This document shows positions 11,392-24,028 of a stretch of 64,000 nucleotides of DNA, piece after piece (the stretch's first letter is position 1; the number at the start of each line of letters is the position of its first letter). The stretch lies in the NCBI GenBank assembly GCA_020747065.1, contig JAGMVK010000004.1, positions 930,001-994,000 on the forward strand. Reading direction: 5' to 3'. Source of the DNA: Cadophora sp. MPI-SDFR-AT-0126. Lineage: Eukaryota; Ascomycota; Leotiomycetes; Helotiales; Ploettnerulaceae. A model generated the notes under the pieces. That model was given only the letters and a program-made list of their open reading frames with translations. It did not search any database and had not been told where the DNA came from. The translations under genes and the position numbers were made by a program.

Positions 11392-13176
11392 TCATCTCCC
11401 ACGCCCAACAGTTTCTTCGAACAAAATCTGTCCTTCACCATCCCAAGAGAAATTGAGCAGTCGACGAGGCTGATAGATTTCAGCCATATCTATCTGCACC
11501 TTCGATAGTTGTATGCGCCTGTGTGGGGTATTCATCATCGTGAACTCCCCGATATTGATAGACACTGATGACAGTGGAAGGCCGGTCTTGTGTTTCTGCA
11601 GTTGGTCGGCGAAAAATTGGCCAAAACCCAAAACCTGATCATTCGCTCCAGAAAAGTACGACTTTGGAGGCTTTTGCATGTATATAGTAACGATTCTGAC
11701 ATTTCTGAAGCGGCTGAGTATATCCACAAAGGTTGAAATTTTCTGCGACGATCAGCGAGGCTATGGAAAGCGACATGTATATATATTCACTTACTTTAGC
11801 GGAGTCAATGTTCAATCCGATAGCCAATTCTGTCAAGGAAGGGCACGTGGACTGAAGAAAAGTCAAGTCTTCCACTGTCGTTGTCGGAGTGATTGATCCA
11901 TCGACCTCAAACCCGGAGACGTCCAAGAGTTTGATAATACGAAGCGAGCGGCCGTGTCTCGTGAGTGCCGTGATGGAAAATGTAGATAAATGACATTTGA
12001 CGTCCAGTTCCTGGAATTGATTCTCCGGAGCTTGTTCGAGGATCGAGTTCAAGAAAGAAGTCCTGGTCGTGTGATATTGAGTATACTCAACTATGCTGTC
12101 CGCTCCAACCCATCTGTATTCCGTTCTCAAGTGACGCAGATGAAGAAAGTCTTCTGGTAACATCGACTGCGACAAGAGGCCGAACAAATGCCAACGAATA
12201 TCGATCTCCTCTAGCCGAGAAAAGTCCCACAAAAGACGAACATTATCTGACCTATATGGCCATGATTGGATATCTGTGAAGAACGTTTTGACTTATGCGT
12301 ACGGATCAGCAAGTCTATCCAACAGAGCATGAAATCAATCTGAGCAACTTACCTGCGGGTAGGCGTCCGGCCGTAGGCTCAAACGGCGATTTCAAATCAT
12401 ACAATCGAAGTTCTTTCAGATTCACACAGGATGTGAGAAATTGGTGCAGAGGTCCGTTTGATTGGTCAAAGACTCGGTTGTGTAAAGTCAAACTAATCAT
12501 GTTTGACGCAGGAAAGGTCTTCAGGAAACTGCCACTCTGTCGCATGCCTGGATAGTCGAGGAACTCATTGAAAATGTGCACTTTCGGCCACTTGTCACGT
12601 ACTAGCCTTTGCATCGCATCTGGAAAGTAACATTGAAGTATCTCTCGACCACACGCCCAGCTAGATGCTGTGTTAGATCGGCATGTAATATACTCGAAGA
12701 TTGTAGCGACATAATCTGTCAGATGTCATGGTTGGAGGGAACTTACGTTATGGTGTCGAGCTGTGCACAACCAAAAAGCAGTGAAGCTACATCGTCCCAG
12801 TCTAATAGATGTCGGAGCTCAACATGCCGCATATGAGCATGTACATTCCGCACGGTGTCTTCGCGCTTGCTACGACCAGATACAGCCGAGAGTTTCTTGA
12901 CACTAAGCACGATTCGTCGATAAGAGAGTGGCGCGATGATCTGATCGACACGACGAGACAAGAGCCTCAAATTTGGCAGAATCTCTGGCTTAGCGATACA
13001 GATCTTGACAGCCGTTAGAAGTGTTACGCTGGAAGCAGAGAATCTGCACCTACGTGCTCAAATATCATGATCAAGATCTCTGGTCCGAGGCATTCCAGGA
13101 GCAGTGGGGCTCTGTTGCTGACAACGTGATCGCCCGGAGAAGGGACTTTCACAGCGTCATTGCTGCTGAGTTCCAT
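11392..13176 (-). CDS. F-box / leucine-rich-type protein, copy 2
   Basis: Five exons are read: 13176-13054, 13003-12747, 12663 to about 12353, about 12265 to 11793, and about 11735 to 11392. The start is the ATG at 13176; an upstream reading frame begins only with TTG. The F-box core is LGPEILIMIFEH joined by splicing to a segment ending NLRLLSRRVDQI. The parallel with copy 1 continues in WDFSRLE, in (S/T)LLDVSGFE and in the closing (S/R)(L/F)...LNFSWD segment. These are tandem duplicates that have diverged strongly, as is common for fungal F-box families. The substrate is unknown. Confidence 0.7.
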
Positions 13177-13933
13177 GATTCTGTTGTGAACATTCAAAGC
13201 ACGTCGAGATGGCTCTGATTTGTTACACAATGAAAGGGTTTCTTGCGGCCGGACTTGGATGTCGATTCTCGCGGGTCACATCCAGCGGGGCTGCGTAAAA
13301 GTACAGCCAAGACATTCTTTGTCAGCAACTTTTCCATTTTCAGGGGAATTCCTGAACTTCCAACTTGACCTGCCTTGCAAAGTTCGCGATTCAATATGTA
13401 AAGTATAGCCGCTTTCCGTCAGATATGACCATCCTCAAATATAGTGTCGAGAATTTGGAGATATGTCTTTAGGAGGCAAGCAGTGACATATACTGCCCAC
13501 TTTCTCTCATTTCTATTCTGGTGTTTATTTTAACGCTTTGTTTTCTTCTGCCCCAATGCAATGTTTTCCTAATGTTACATCTTTCAAGACACTATAGTTT
13601 CTGTGCATTTGTCTATACAAGATTTGAGGTTACATTCTCATGGTCTACATGATGAATATCGAGTTTCGCTGACCATCTCATGGGTTTCTCAAGCGAGCCT
13701 GCTCCTCCTGACAAGGTCAACATTGTTCCTTCCTTAACCCAGATCAAGAGGAAGTATCCAGATTCTGTCGCAGTCTTCTCTGATTTCCCCATTCATCATC
13801 GACATCATCAACTTTGACCATCACCAATTCATACGTCCCATCATCATTGTGCTGGACTTCTTTCTTGCTTCAACTTCATCTGTATTGTTAAGCATACATC
13901 ATACGTCTGTCCCGATTTCCATCACTCAGCATT
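13177..13933. other. Intergenic
   Basis: I see only short spurious frames. It separates the F-box pair from the next gene and probably holds the divergent promoters of both. Confidence 0.4.
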
Positions 13934-15005
13934 ATGAAGTGCTTCGTTCAGCTCATCCCGCTCTTTTTGGCACTGTCCAACGCAAACATTCTCCATCCTC
14001 GCAAGACAGCCTCGTGCCAAGATGTTTGTGGTAAGCAATTCGCCGGCAAGACGATGACTCCAGACAATCAGTCGTTCTGTCGGACTGCAACAGCTATCTG
14101 GCGACAACAGTTGCTGGTCCTGTCACCACGTATGGCCGTGACCTTCACAGATCATGATCTGTACTGATGCTTCCAGGATTACGGCTACTGTTCCTCTCGC
14201 CGTCTTCGCTAACGTGACGATTAATGAATCCACACGATTTACCATCACACCTCTTCAAAACGCCACCCAAAGACACCCGCCTATCCCTAAATATATTAAC
14301 GACTTTGAATGCCAGTCTTCTAGTGGTGCCAGCCTTAGTGCGGATCAATACACATCATTGTGCCACTGTGCTGGTGCGAAGGCCACGCAAACTAAACTGC
14401 CAGCTTCTGTATGTGACCAAGCGCCTGGTCTTGGCTTCGGGCCTTGCTAACTATATATCTAGACCGTAACTGTTGCCGTACATGTCCCAACCCAGGTCTC
14501 ATCCTTCAAGATCCGTGTCGTTTTCGAAAATGGTACCTACAACTACCTCAATCCTCAACCATACAACGTCGTCGGCGGAGAATGGGTCGGAGGTGTCGTC
14601 CCAGCTTACGCCAATTCCACCAAAGTCAAGGCGAGCTTTGCGCTTCACAATGGCACGCTCATGTACAAGAGCATGAAGTTAATTGAATACGAGCGAGTTC
14701 TTCCTTCTATTGGTGACGGCACGCCACAACTGATCTGGTTCGTCACTCCCAAGGAAGAACGCATGCAGAATTCCCGACCTTTTGAGCTTGCTCAGAAGTA
14801 TTTGAACAATGAGATAGTCCATTCCCTTGTTCCTCAGGGGGGTGGAGCGGGTATTGAGTACTCGGAGTTCTTCATCTGTGAAAGTTGTGGCAATCAACTC
14901 TTCATTTCCACGTCTGCCTGGAAGGATGGATACATCAAGAGGATTGCTACCGACAAGTGGGATAGATATGGCTGGGTTGAGTTGCATGCCGAGCCTGAGT
15001 TCTAA
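13934..15005 (+). CDS. Secreted hypothetical protein
   Basis: The ATG at 13934 opens a signal peptide (about residues 1-18). Three introns fit in phase: about 14031-14072, about 14131-14174 and about 14413-14461. They join a CQDVC segment to DCNSYLATT, a Thr/Val-rich stretch, a Cys-containing middle (FECQ, SLCHC) and a long last exon running to the stop at 15003-15005. The last exon has an internal CESCGNQLF motif. It looks like an extracellular ascomycete protein of about 310 aa. I do not recognise the family. Confidence 0.62.
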
Positions 15006-15679
15006 ACAAACTTGCTTGTTGGCTTGTTGTATTAGTGATTGAGGAGTTCTAGGGATACAAAGGGACATGACGCTGTGGAAAGATGCGCTCTCTAGAGCGA
15101 AGTCATGAGCCGTATATTCAAATTATTGACTTTCAATGAGAAATTTATCTTTCTCATATGCAGTTGGCACTTGTGCAACCTCTACGAGTGTACGATGCCC
15201 ATTTACAAGATTTTTTTTGATTTTTTTGCTTTTGGAACCAAGGCTCTCCATGTTCTTACCTACGGTGGTAATTCGGATGATCACAATCTTGCTCGAATAA
15301 CGAATCGAAGTCAACATAAACGCAGAGGGGTAGAGGGGATAAGAGGAATGTTGCCTGCAGGGGCTCCACAACTTGACTGCCCGCCCGAGTCAGGGGTCTT
15401 GCATGCTGCCCCACTTGAGCTGTTCTGTGACGCGGGAGCTCCATCAACCTCCAGCTTCACTCTCTGCCTGGGAATAACATTGATAATCGTTTGAACGGGC
15501 GCTCTCTCTCTCTCTCCTTACTTGCATTATCTCTACAGCTTCTTCACGATAGAAGCTAACACCTTTCATTTTGGCAAAAGAATGGAAAGGGCAATACATC
15601 GCTCTCTGTACCAGCTGGTGTCAACAACACAAGCCGACCTCATCAAAAGCCTCTACGGTCAACACAACACAACGACATC
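15006..15679. other. Intergenic with a short CT microsatellite
   Basis: A (CT)8 run lies at about 15502-15517, roughly 165 nt upstream of the RNase T2 start. Pyrimidine tracts are common in fungal promoters. No gene is seen. Confidence 0.45.
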
Positions 15680-16752
15680 ATGCCCTCCCTCCAAACCCTC
15701 ACACGATATGCAGCCAACGCCTTAAACCTCGCACAAATCCCTCTCCTCTCCGACACACCTCTCCAATCCTCCCAACCATCACAATCTCCCCTCTCCCTGC
15801 CGAGTGCACAATCGACATTCGATCACACATGTCCGGTCGATAGCCCAGTTTCCTGCCATAATAGCACGAGCTTCCCGGACTCGTGCTGTTTTATATATCC
15901 TGGTGGACAGCTACTGCAGACGCAGTTTTGGGATACGACGCCCAGTGTTGGACCGGGGGATAGTTGGACGTTGCATGGGCTTTGGTGAGTTTGGAGGTCA
16001 TCTGTTTCTGGTTTCGGTTCTAGTGCGTGCTTTTGGGATCGTAAATTGTACGAGGTGTCTGTAGATGGATGGGAATGGTTTGCAGAAGAGAGTGCATATT
16101 AGTGGGATAGCTAAATGCTAACTCTTAAACCCAATACAGGCCCGACCTTTGCGACGGTTCCTACCCAACCTTCTGCACAGCGGCGCCAATGTACCACAAC
16201 ATCACCGCAATCCTCTCCTCCTCCAACGCATCACTTCCCCCGTCATCCCCTCCCTCAACACCAGCAACAACAACAACAACATCATCCACCCTCCTAGACT
16301 TCATGCAAACCTACTGGCTCCCCAACCGCGGCACCGCCGACTCCTTCTGGGAGCACGAATGGAACAAACACGGCACCTGCATCAACACCCTCTCGCCCAC
16401 CTGCTACCCCTCTTCCTCCTACACCTCCGGCCACGAAGCCGTCGACTTCTTCACGCGCGCCGTCTCCCTCTTCCGCACCCTCGACACCTATTCCGCTCTC
16501 GCTTCCGCGGGAATCGTCCCCTCTACCAGAACCACGTACAGGAGAGAGCAGATTGAGAACGCGTTGAGGAAGGTTACGGGGAGAGAGGTGCTGATCAGGT
16601 GTAGGGGGAATAGACTGAATGAGGTGTGGTATAGTTTTAATGTTAGGGGGAGTCTGCAGGAGGGAGAGTTTGTGCCTAGTGAGCCGGTGGGGAAGGTGGG
16701 GAGGGGTGGGTGTCCTCCGGTTGGGGTGAGGTATTTGCCGAAATATTTGTAG
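15680..16752 (+). CDS. Ribonuclease T2 family protein
   Basis: Two exons are read (15680-15984 and 16140-16752, GTGAGT donor), about 305 aa. Both family active-site blocks are present: CAS I across the splice junction (WTLHGLWPD) and CAS II (EHEWNKHGTC), with the catalytic histidines, Glu and Lys. RNase T2 cleaves single-stranded RNA through a 2',3'-cyclic phosphate in vacuolar or extracellular acidic compartments. No classical signal peptide is obvious at the chosen ATG. The C-terminal extension seen in yeast Rny1 is absent. A Ser/Pro/Thr-rich insert with a short Thr run sits between the two motifs. Confidence 0.92.
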
Positions 16753-17525
16753 GGATGGGTATTGAGATGTGAGGGAGGGAGGGGCGGGAGGGGCGTGAAC
16801 GACTGCTGGCTATTCATGGAGCGAGAGGTTGGAGGATGAGAAGGATCGGAGATTTGCTGATTGGGGGACCCTTTCTACGTCTGGGGTTGGTTAACGATCT
16901 GGGATTGTACTGTACAATTGGATACATTGGATGGCGCTGCTTGGATAGAGTTTCACTTTAAGATGGACAGGAAGGCGTCAATACTTACTTTGGTTGGGGC
17001 AATCGCACCCGAATTCCTGTACACCTGCATTCCCGAATTCTTAGACCTAGAATATGGATAGTTTTTTTTTCGATCTGGGAACTAACCGCGCCTCAGTACT
17101 TTCTCTCCTTCCTTCCTTCCTTCCTTCCCTCTTTGTTTCACCACTCTCCCCAGTCTTGATTTTGTCTTCGCTTTTTGTGCCAGCCGCTGGGGGCCGGTAA
17201 GTAAACAAGTAGTTTAAGCGAGCGAAGACTTACTTACATCTTATATTGTAAACAAACCTCGATTCTTACCTCAATTTGTCTACCTACCGTTGGCATCCAC
17301 TGGAAAGGCGAGATACATCATACGGTCAGATACATCACAATAGTGTGGTTCTTTGTTCAATGTTTGAATGAAGATTTAGCCAAGCGAGTAAGCAATGTTA
17401 AGAGTTTTTGGATTCCATTTCCGATTCCAGATTCCAGAGACAGATACAATACATTTTACCCCTTTCGAAGAAAACGATTCGAAAGCATTCCGCCGTCTGT
17501 TGCACCACGAGTAGTATAAATCCAC
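16753..17525. other. Intergenic with TTCC tetranucleotide repeat
   Basis: It holds a (CCTT)n tract at about 17107-17129 in the space between two converging genes. Nothing else is recognisable. Confidence 0.45.
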
Positions 17526-19385
17526 CTACGCAGCAACAAACTCCCCATCGGTAATACACCCATGACTGGCATCACTCACGACCCTCGCATACTTCGCCAA
17601 CGTGCCTTTTGTATACTTCGCCGGCTTGGGAACAAACTCCTTCCTCCGCTTAACCAACTCCTCCTCACCCACCATCAGATCCAACACCCTCGTCTCGGCA
17701 TCAATAACAACTTCATCACCGTCCCTCACCAATCCAATCGGTCCACCTTCTTGAGCCTCAGGCACGATATGTCCGATCAGGAAACCGTGCGATCCACCGC
17801 TGAAGCGGCCGTCAGTGATGAGCGCTACGTCTTTGCCGAGTCCGGCACCCATGATGGCTGAAGATGGCTTGAGCATCTCAGGCATGCCGGGTCCGCCTTT
17901 AGGTCCTTCGTAGCGGATTACAACGACTGTTTTCTCGCCCTTCTTGATCTCGCCTCTCTCGAGAGCAGCAATGAAGTCGTCTTCGTCATCATAGCACTTT
18001 GCCTTACCGACGAAGCGAAGTCCTTCCTTGCCGGTGATCTTACCAACTGAGCCACCTGGAGCGAGGGATCCACGGAGAATTTGGATATGGCCTGTTTCCT
18101 TGATGGGGGCTGAGAAGGGACGGATGATGTCTTGGTCGGAGGGGAAGTCAGGTGCGGATTCGAGGTTCTTGGCCAGGGTTTGGCCGGTGACAGTCATTCC
18201 TGAGCCGTCGATGACGCCTTCCTTGAGGAGGAATTTGAGGAGGGATGGGGTCCCGCCGATGTTGAAGAGGTCATTCATGACGTATTTTCCGGAGGGCTTG
18301 AGGTCTGCTAGGAAGGGTGTGCGGTCAGATACAGCTTGGAAGTCGTCGATTGTGAGTTTGACCCCGACACTGTCTGCGATGGCGATGAGATGGAGAACGG
18401 CGTTGGTGGAACCACCGGTGATATTGACAACGATCATGGCGTTCTCGAAGGCTTTACGTGTCATAATGTCGCGGGGTCGGATATCTTCTTGAAGAAGGAC
18501 TTTTATGGCACCTCCTGCGGCGAGACACTCGAGGTATTTGGCTTGCGATTGGGCGGGGTTGGACGACGAGCCGGGGAGGGTCATGCCCATTACCTCGATA
18601 GCTGTGGCCATTGTGTTGGCTGTGTACATGCCTCCGCATGCTCCTTCGCCTGGGCAAGCGTGGTGGATAATATCGTCTCTGACCTCCTCCGTGATCTCGC
18701 CCGTGATGAATTGACCATAGGCTTGGAAAGCAGATACAATATCGATAGGAGCGTTATTTTGTGTAGCAGAGCAACCTGGCTTGATCGAACCACCGTACAC
18801 CATCAGAGAGGGACGATTGACTCTGCCCATAGCCATCATAACACCAGGCATATTCTTGTCGCATCCAGGAATGGAGATATTGGCATCATACCATTGACCG
18901 CCCATCACCGTCTCGATACTATCCGCGATCAAATCTCTCGATTGGAGAGAATACCGCATGCCCTTCGTTCCCATAGATATACCGTCCGAGACACCAACGG
19001 TGTTGAATTGGTATCCCACCAAGCCCGCCCTCTCCACGCCCTCCTTCACACGATGGTTGAGATCCAAGAGATGCATATTACATGGGTTTCCTGTATACCA
19101 CACCGACGAGATTCCTACTTGGGCCTTATTCCGCCTCTCGTCTGTCAGACCGGTGGCGTACAGCATAGCTTGTGAAGCACCCTGGGACTTGGGTTGTGTG
19201 ATGGCGGCGGAGACCTTGTTGAGTTTGGGTTCGTCATTTCGAAGAGAGCTTGTGGTAGAGATTGAACGTCTGCAGAGTATCAGAATTGCTCACACATATC
19301 AAGGGACGACTCACATGTATTGTGAAGTTCTTCTCGAGGTGAGAAGTGAGGCATTTGCCCTGGTTCTAAGCTGTGGGAGCAACAT
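17526..19385 (-). CDS. ILV3: Dihydroxyacid dehydratase, mitochondrial
   Basis: Two exons (19385-19315 and 19269-17526, 45-nt intron) give 604 aa, the usual ILV3 length. The enzyme converts 2,3-dihydroxy-isovalerate and its methyl homologue to the 2-keto acids of valine and isoleucine synthesis in the mitochondrial matrix. Fe-S ligand cysteines are visible in [16 protein letters not shown] and [11 protein letters not shown], and the C-terminus has [11 protein letters not shown]. The spliced N-terminus is basic and Ser/Thr/Arg-rich without acidic residues for its first 40 residues, as expected for a mitochondrial presequence. A model starting at the ATG within exon 2 would lose it. It is a single-copy housekeeping gene. 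Confidence 0.96.
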
Positions 19386-20257
19386 GATGTTGATGTTGAT
19401 ATATCCCAAGCAACGAAGGAATGAGAAACGATTGTGAAGCAATTAAGCCCAGCTGAATATTACAGCAGCTGTGATGCGATCCAATGCCTTTAACCTCTTG
19501 TGCCAACCTCAGACTCCGAGTGTGTTGTGCTCGCAATAAAGCTTTGGAGAAGGAGAAGCACGGCCAGGATATGATTCATACCTCTCTCCCGGCATCCAGT
19601 CTCGAAACTTTTTGATTTGGCGATATCGCTCGCTCGCTTCGCATCGGCGGTCGGCACTGCACTGAACTTTATCCCTTCCAGCTTTCCCCACTCGATTCTA
19701 TGAATTGACCAGTCAGAAGTCCGTCTTTACTCACCCACAGCCTCGTCCCTGTTGGTCCACTCCACCCACTCGACTCCGCTCATGCCTGCCTGCCTGTTTT
19801 GCTGCTCTCCGCATTCGTTTCTCCTTGGCCGTGGTTCTAATCCCCTTTGAGCGAATGGGGAAGCGACGACACATGTGAAGAACGAGGCTACCCCTTCTCT
19901 TGTATGTATCCACTTCAACTAGCGACGCACCTCGGCATGTCATGTCAAGGCTGAGCAGAGACGAGCAAGATAAATAAGTACCGACCGACAACGTCTGTCT
20001 CTCCCAATTGTTGACTCTTCATACAACCGATTATACTGTACCTCCCTCCATACTACTTCTTGCATACCCGATTCGGCATTGATTGGCATGCATAGCCTTG
20101 GATGCTGACCCCGCATTGACACCTCTGATACTTAACGAACCATTTCTATCCAGTACCTTACGTTTCACACGAGTACCCTTCCTAACTATTTATCCAAGTA
20201 CTCCTGCGGTTGTTTTCCAATTGATCCCTTCTACGATAAACATCCATCAACACAACA
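19386..20257. other. Divergent promoter region between ILV3 and the 187-aa gene
   Basis: It is pyrimidine/purine biased with no credible ORF. It should contain both promoters; no binding site was assigned. Confidence 0.4.
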
Positions 20258-20913
20258 ATGGCGGCTCCAGCAGAAGTCACCCTGAAGGACCTCACTGGTC
20301 AATGGGTCATGGTACGACCTCCCCCAGCTCTTCTATCACAAATCTGCCACCTACACCCAATCAAACTCCCCGTTCCCTACCCAAGCTAATTAATCCACCC
20401 CAGAACAAAACCCTCTCCGACGACACCGACGCCGTCCTCGCCCTCCAAGGCATCGGCTGGTGGACCCGCAAAGCCATCTCCCTCGCCACCGTCACCCTGC
20501 ACACCAAACAATACGTCGAGGACAACATCACCCACATCGACATCGAGCAGACCGCCACGGGCGGCGTCAAAGGCACGACTGAGCTCCGCGCCCTCAACTG
20601 GGTTGAGCACACACACACGGACCACGTCTTCGGCACAGTCAAAGGCAAGGCGCGCTGGAGCTCGTTCCAGGAGGTCGACGATGACTTCCTGAAGGATGGG
20701 TGGCTCGAGGGCGAAGAGGAGGTTGCCGGTCCGGATGGGGAGAAGCATATTGAGAGTTGGGCGGTCAATGAGGAGAAGGGGTGGACGGCGAAGCAGATCT
20801 GGGGCTTTGCGATTGTGGATGGGAAGAGGTATTATGTGAGGAGGGTGGTGGTCAGTAAGGGGAGTGAGGTGCTGAAGGTTAGACTGGTGTATAACTGGCA
20901 AGGGAAGAAGTAG
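20258..20913 (+). CDS. Conserved hypothetical protein, possibly lipocalin-like
   Basis: Two exons (20258-20311 and 20404-20913) give 187 aa. The start is the ATG in a CACAACAATGGC context, close to the fungal Kozak consensus. The first exon is 18 codons and the second is very GC-rich at third positions, suggesting good expression. The order LTGxWxxNK, LQGIGWW and several alternating hydrophobic strands suggests a small beta-barrel such as a lipocalin/calycin. That is inference only; I cannot name a ligand. There is no signal peptide, so it is probably cytosolic. Confidence 0.75.
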
Positions 20914-22429
20914 ATTTGGGGCCAGTACAGACAGTGGTCTTGGATGCTTCGATAGACTGCCTAGATAGAGGCTTGCTTGTTGCGTAAGATTGGATACCCG
21001 CTAAGGTACCGACTTTGATGGAGATTCTCATTAGAAGAAATGAATGCATGCCTTTCCTTTTCCTACATCCAGATTACCTCCGTTCTTACACCTCCGAGCT
21101 GTGAGTAGATTGTTCTCCCAGCTGTCCAATCCACTTGATTGAATTCCATCTAGCCGCTGCCCCTGCCCACCACTTTCCTCTCATTCTCATTCTCATTCTC
21201 ATTCTCAAATCGGTATTTCCATGTGAACAGTACCAAGTAAGTACTGACAAGGGCATCGGATTTTCACATGTTAGAATCACTCAGATTATCCGTCAGTTGC
21301 TCACGGAAATACACTGGTCCAAGCGCCACACTGAAGGTCCCTGAAGCAACATTCTAAGCGAGGTGTAATCCTGGCAGCAGTCAGACGGATAATTCACCAG
21401 CTATGGTTAGCCTGGTATTTGACTAGAATTTGAGGGTAAGCGAGCAAGAAAATGGGCATGGGGTATGATAGAGATCTTGCGATCTTGCCGCCTATGATTA
21501 AAGTCGATCTACGCTAATATATTCCTGTAGTCCAGATTTCACTCATTTCACCACCCTCTAGTCTGCGTCTACATCCACGCCCTCATCTCCCATCTCCCAT
21601 CTCTCTTGCACCCGAACTACCTAATACCCATCAACCATGCAATATCCACGCAATTCCAATGAAAATTAAATTTCAGGATAGTGTCATTTTCAACGCCCAA
21701 AAACACCATTTATTTCCAGGTCGCTCACCCCGCGTTGAGGATGCAGTCATGGACCTGTGGTGGGCGCTCCAGTGAAGCTGGCTTGTCAAAATCCCGATCT
21801 CTTTCTTGGGGCTTGGGGGTGAGTTCGGTAGATGGGTGTTTCGAAGTTTGATTTGAGCAGCGAGGTTCTTTAGTTAATTTGTTCTCTTGTGACCTACATC
21901 CTCGGCTTGGAGATTGCCCATTCAATGTCGCCACCAGGAACTTCCTTCAGGCGCGTTTTGAAATGCCATGCTTTAAATCTTGTCAAGAATATTGACTCCG
22001 CTTGTGAATACTCGGGAACTCGCCGCAGAGCTGTCGAAAATAGTAGGGCGATGTTGGGTCTGTGACATTCGGCTTGCCTTCGGGTTCGGCAGCGCGGGTG
22101 GCCGTTTCATGAACGCGGGGATAGGCGAGCTCGCTTGTTTTGTTTACTTGCTTTCCTCCCGTGAAAAGATGTCTCGGCTCCTTCACGAGTATGAAGTCAC
22201 TGCGACCAAATTGGCTATTTTGCGGTTGCTACACACAAATATCGTTTGCAAAATCATCAGTTCCCGTTTATATCTAGTCCTCGTACTGCAGTCTGGGCGA
22301 AAAGCACTATTTTGTTTCCATCCTCCATCTTCTTCTCCATCTCCAAACACTCCAACACACCTCCTCTCCTCACTCTCACGCTCACACTCTCAAACTCACA
22401 TTCACATATCCCCCACTCCACCTGTCAAT
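20914..22429. other. Intergenic with CATTCT hexamer repeat
   Basis: A CATTCT repeat (four units) lies at about 21182-21206. The long frame covering 21980-22430 starts at TTG and shows no family resemblance. A CT/CA-rich tract at about 22320-22420 leads into the antiporter fragment. Otherwise I see nothing. Confidence 0.4.
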
Positions 22430-23233
22430 CAATCCGAAGCCCTTCATGATGAAGTCAACTCATGTATGGATGTCCTCCTCAACTTTGGAGGCTTCATGTA
22501 CATCGGTATCATCATGCCATTCTCCGATTTCCACCAGCCAGATACCACAGGTCTCACAATTCCACGTCTCATCGGACTCGGCTTCTTGGTCCTTATCTTC
22601 CGCCGGATTCCAGCAATCTTGATAACTTATAAATATATGCCATCCTGCGTGAAGAGCTGGAAAGAGGCATTGTTCATGGGCTACTTCGGACCAATTGGCA
22701 AGTCACATGCGACTTGTAAATTAAATCGACTAACAATCCGTAGGCATTGGTGCAGTCTTTTACATTGAACACACCAAGCACCTTTTCCCCGAGAAAGGGC
22801 AGGCAAGTGATGCCGAGGTCAACAACATGACAGCAGTCATGGTTCCAGGTATGAAATTTGGCTCTTACGCATCAAACCCCGCTGATTTCTATAAGTTGTC
22901 TATTGGCTCGTCCTTTTCTCCATCGTCGTTCACGGCCTCTCTATTCCTGCGCTCAATCTTATCTACAAGTGGCGTGGTGTTCCAGCTATCGAAGAAGACG
23001 ATCCAACGGAGATTCTCATGCCGTCGAATAACGCAGCACTGCCTAAGAACTCGAAAGCCAACCCCAACAGAAAGTCCATTCTAGTTCACAACCGCTTCGC
23101 CGCAGCAATAAGACCCGAGATCAGCGCGCCAACCGAGTTGTCCCGTTGGAACTCGGCCGGTGACAGACAAGTTTTTAGAAAGAGAGACAGCATGGACTCA
23201 ATCGATTTGAAGCAGTTGCGCCCAATTCAATGA
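22430..23233 (+). pseudogene. 5'-truncated Na+/H+ antiporter (NHA1/SOD2 type)
   Basis: Three segments splice in phase: to 22697, 22744-22858 and 22896-23233. The first intron uses a GC donor (GCAAGT) and the second GTATGA. They encode a (D)EVN(S) segment, a membrane helix, RRIPAILITYKYMP, GYFGPIGIGAVFY, a VVYWLVLFSIVVHGLSIP helix and a short basic tail. These are the last transmembrane segments of fungal plasma-membrane Na+,K+/H+ antiporters. The N-terminal two thirds, including the ion-binding helices, are missing, and upstream DNA is low-complexity. The intact 3' part with usable introns suggests a recent truncation or rearrangement. A short expressed protein starting at an internal ATG is possible but unlikely to transport. 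Confidence 0.66.
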
Positions 23234-24028
23234 AATAGGTTGAATGATTGGGGAGGGGGCGTTGCGAGGGATGTAGAGCTGGAAGGGGGCTGGGGGTTTT
23301 GTTGCTTCAAGAGTAAAACTAGATTTGGACTTGAATCTACCACAAAGCTTTCCTTCAGTTTTGTCAAATGTACTTTAAGTCTTCATCCTTGAGTGTCTCG
23401 AGTGTCTCGTCCTTTTCTTTCACCGGCGATGATGTTCACGGTAAAATCTTCCCATTGCCCAAACCCATGCTGAGTAAGTTGTACTTGGGCTCTTCAGTGA
23501 CTGAAGCGATGCGGTCGTCTGAGTGCTGCGGAAGCTGGCCTTCTCAAGAATTGAGCTTGCTTTGAGGCTGCATAAATTGATTCAAAAAACATCTACTTGC
23601 ACCACTGGTTTCATGATTGCACTTTTAAAGCCCTGATAGTAGTTGGCAGTGACTTGCCGAGCTATCTTCGAGACTCGCTAAGGGTGGTTGTGCAACTACC
23701 TCTCTCAGTCTCTAAATGCTGATTAGATCTTAACTACGAGGTAGATAAGTCACAGCACGCGCCTGTGGGCATGTGCTAGAAGTGGGCCATGCATGGTCAA
23801 GCTGAGAGTTGGTGGAGGCATGCAGTGGACCTCCTTCGCCCAGCATCGTCGGATCCTATCGGATCTATCAGCCTTGGTATCGTTCCTATGTTCAACTTCA
23901 CTCTCGCTCATTAGTCGAAGTCGACCTTCTATTTCTTGCTGTCTATGGTTCTTGGTATAAAATATTTCCTTTGCTTGATTTCACAGCAACATCGACATTG
24001 AAGGGTTTCATTCTCAGGAAATACCTCG
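23234..24028. other. Intergenic
   Basis: No gene or repeat is recognised. Confidence 0.4.

Noticed and set aside
18336..19175. 279-aa frame on the plus strand
   Set aside because: Antisense shadow of the ILV3 coding region.
20386..20901. 171-aa frame on the minus strand
   Set aside because: Antisense of the GC-rich exon of the 187-aa gene.
21980..22430. N-terminal extension of the antiporter frame
   Set aside because: It begins at TTG, shows no family similarity and runs through low-complexity sequence.
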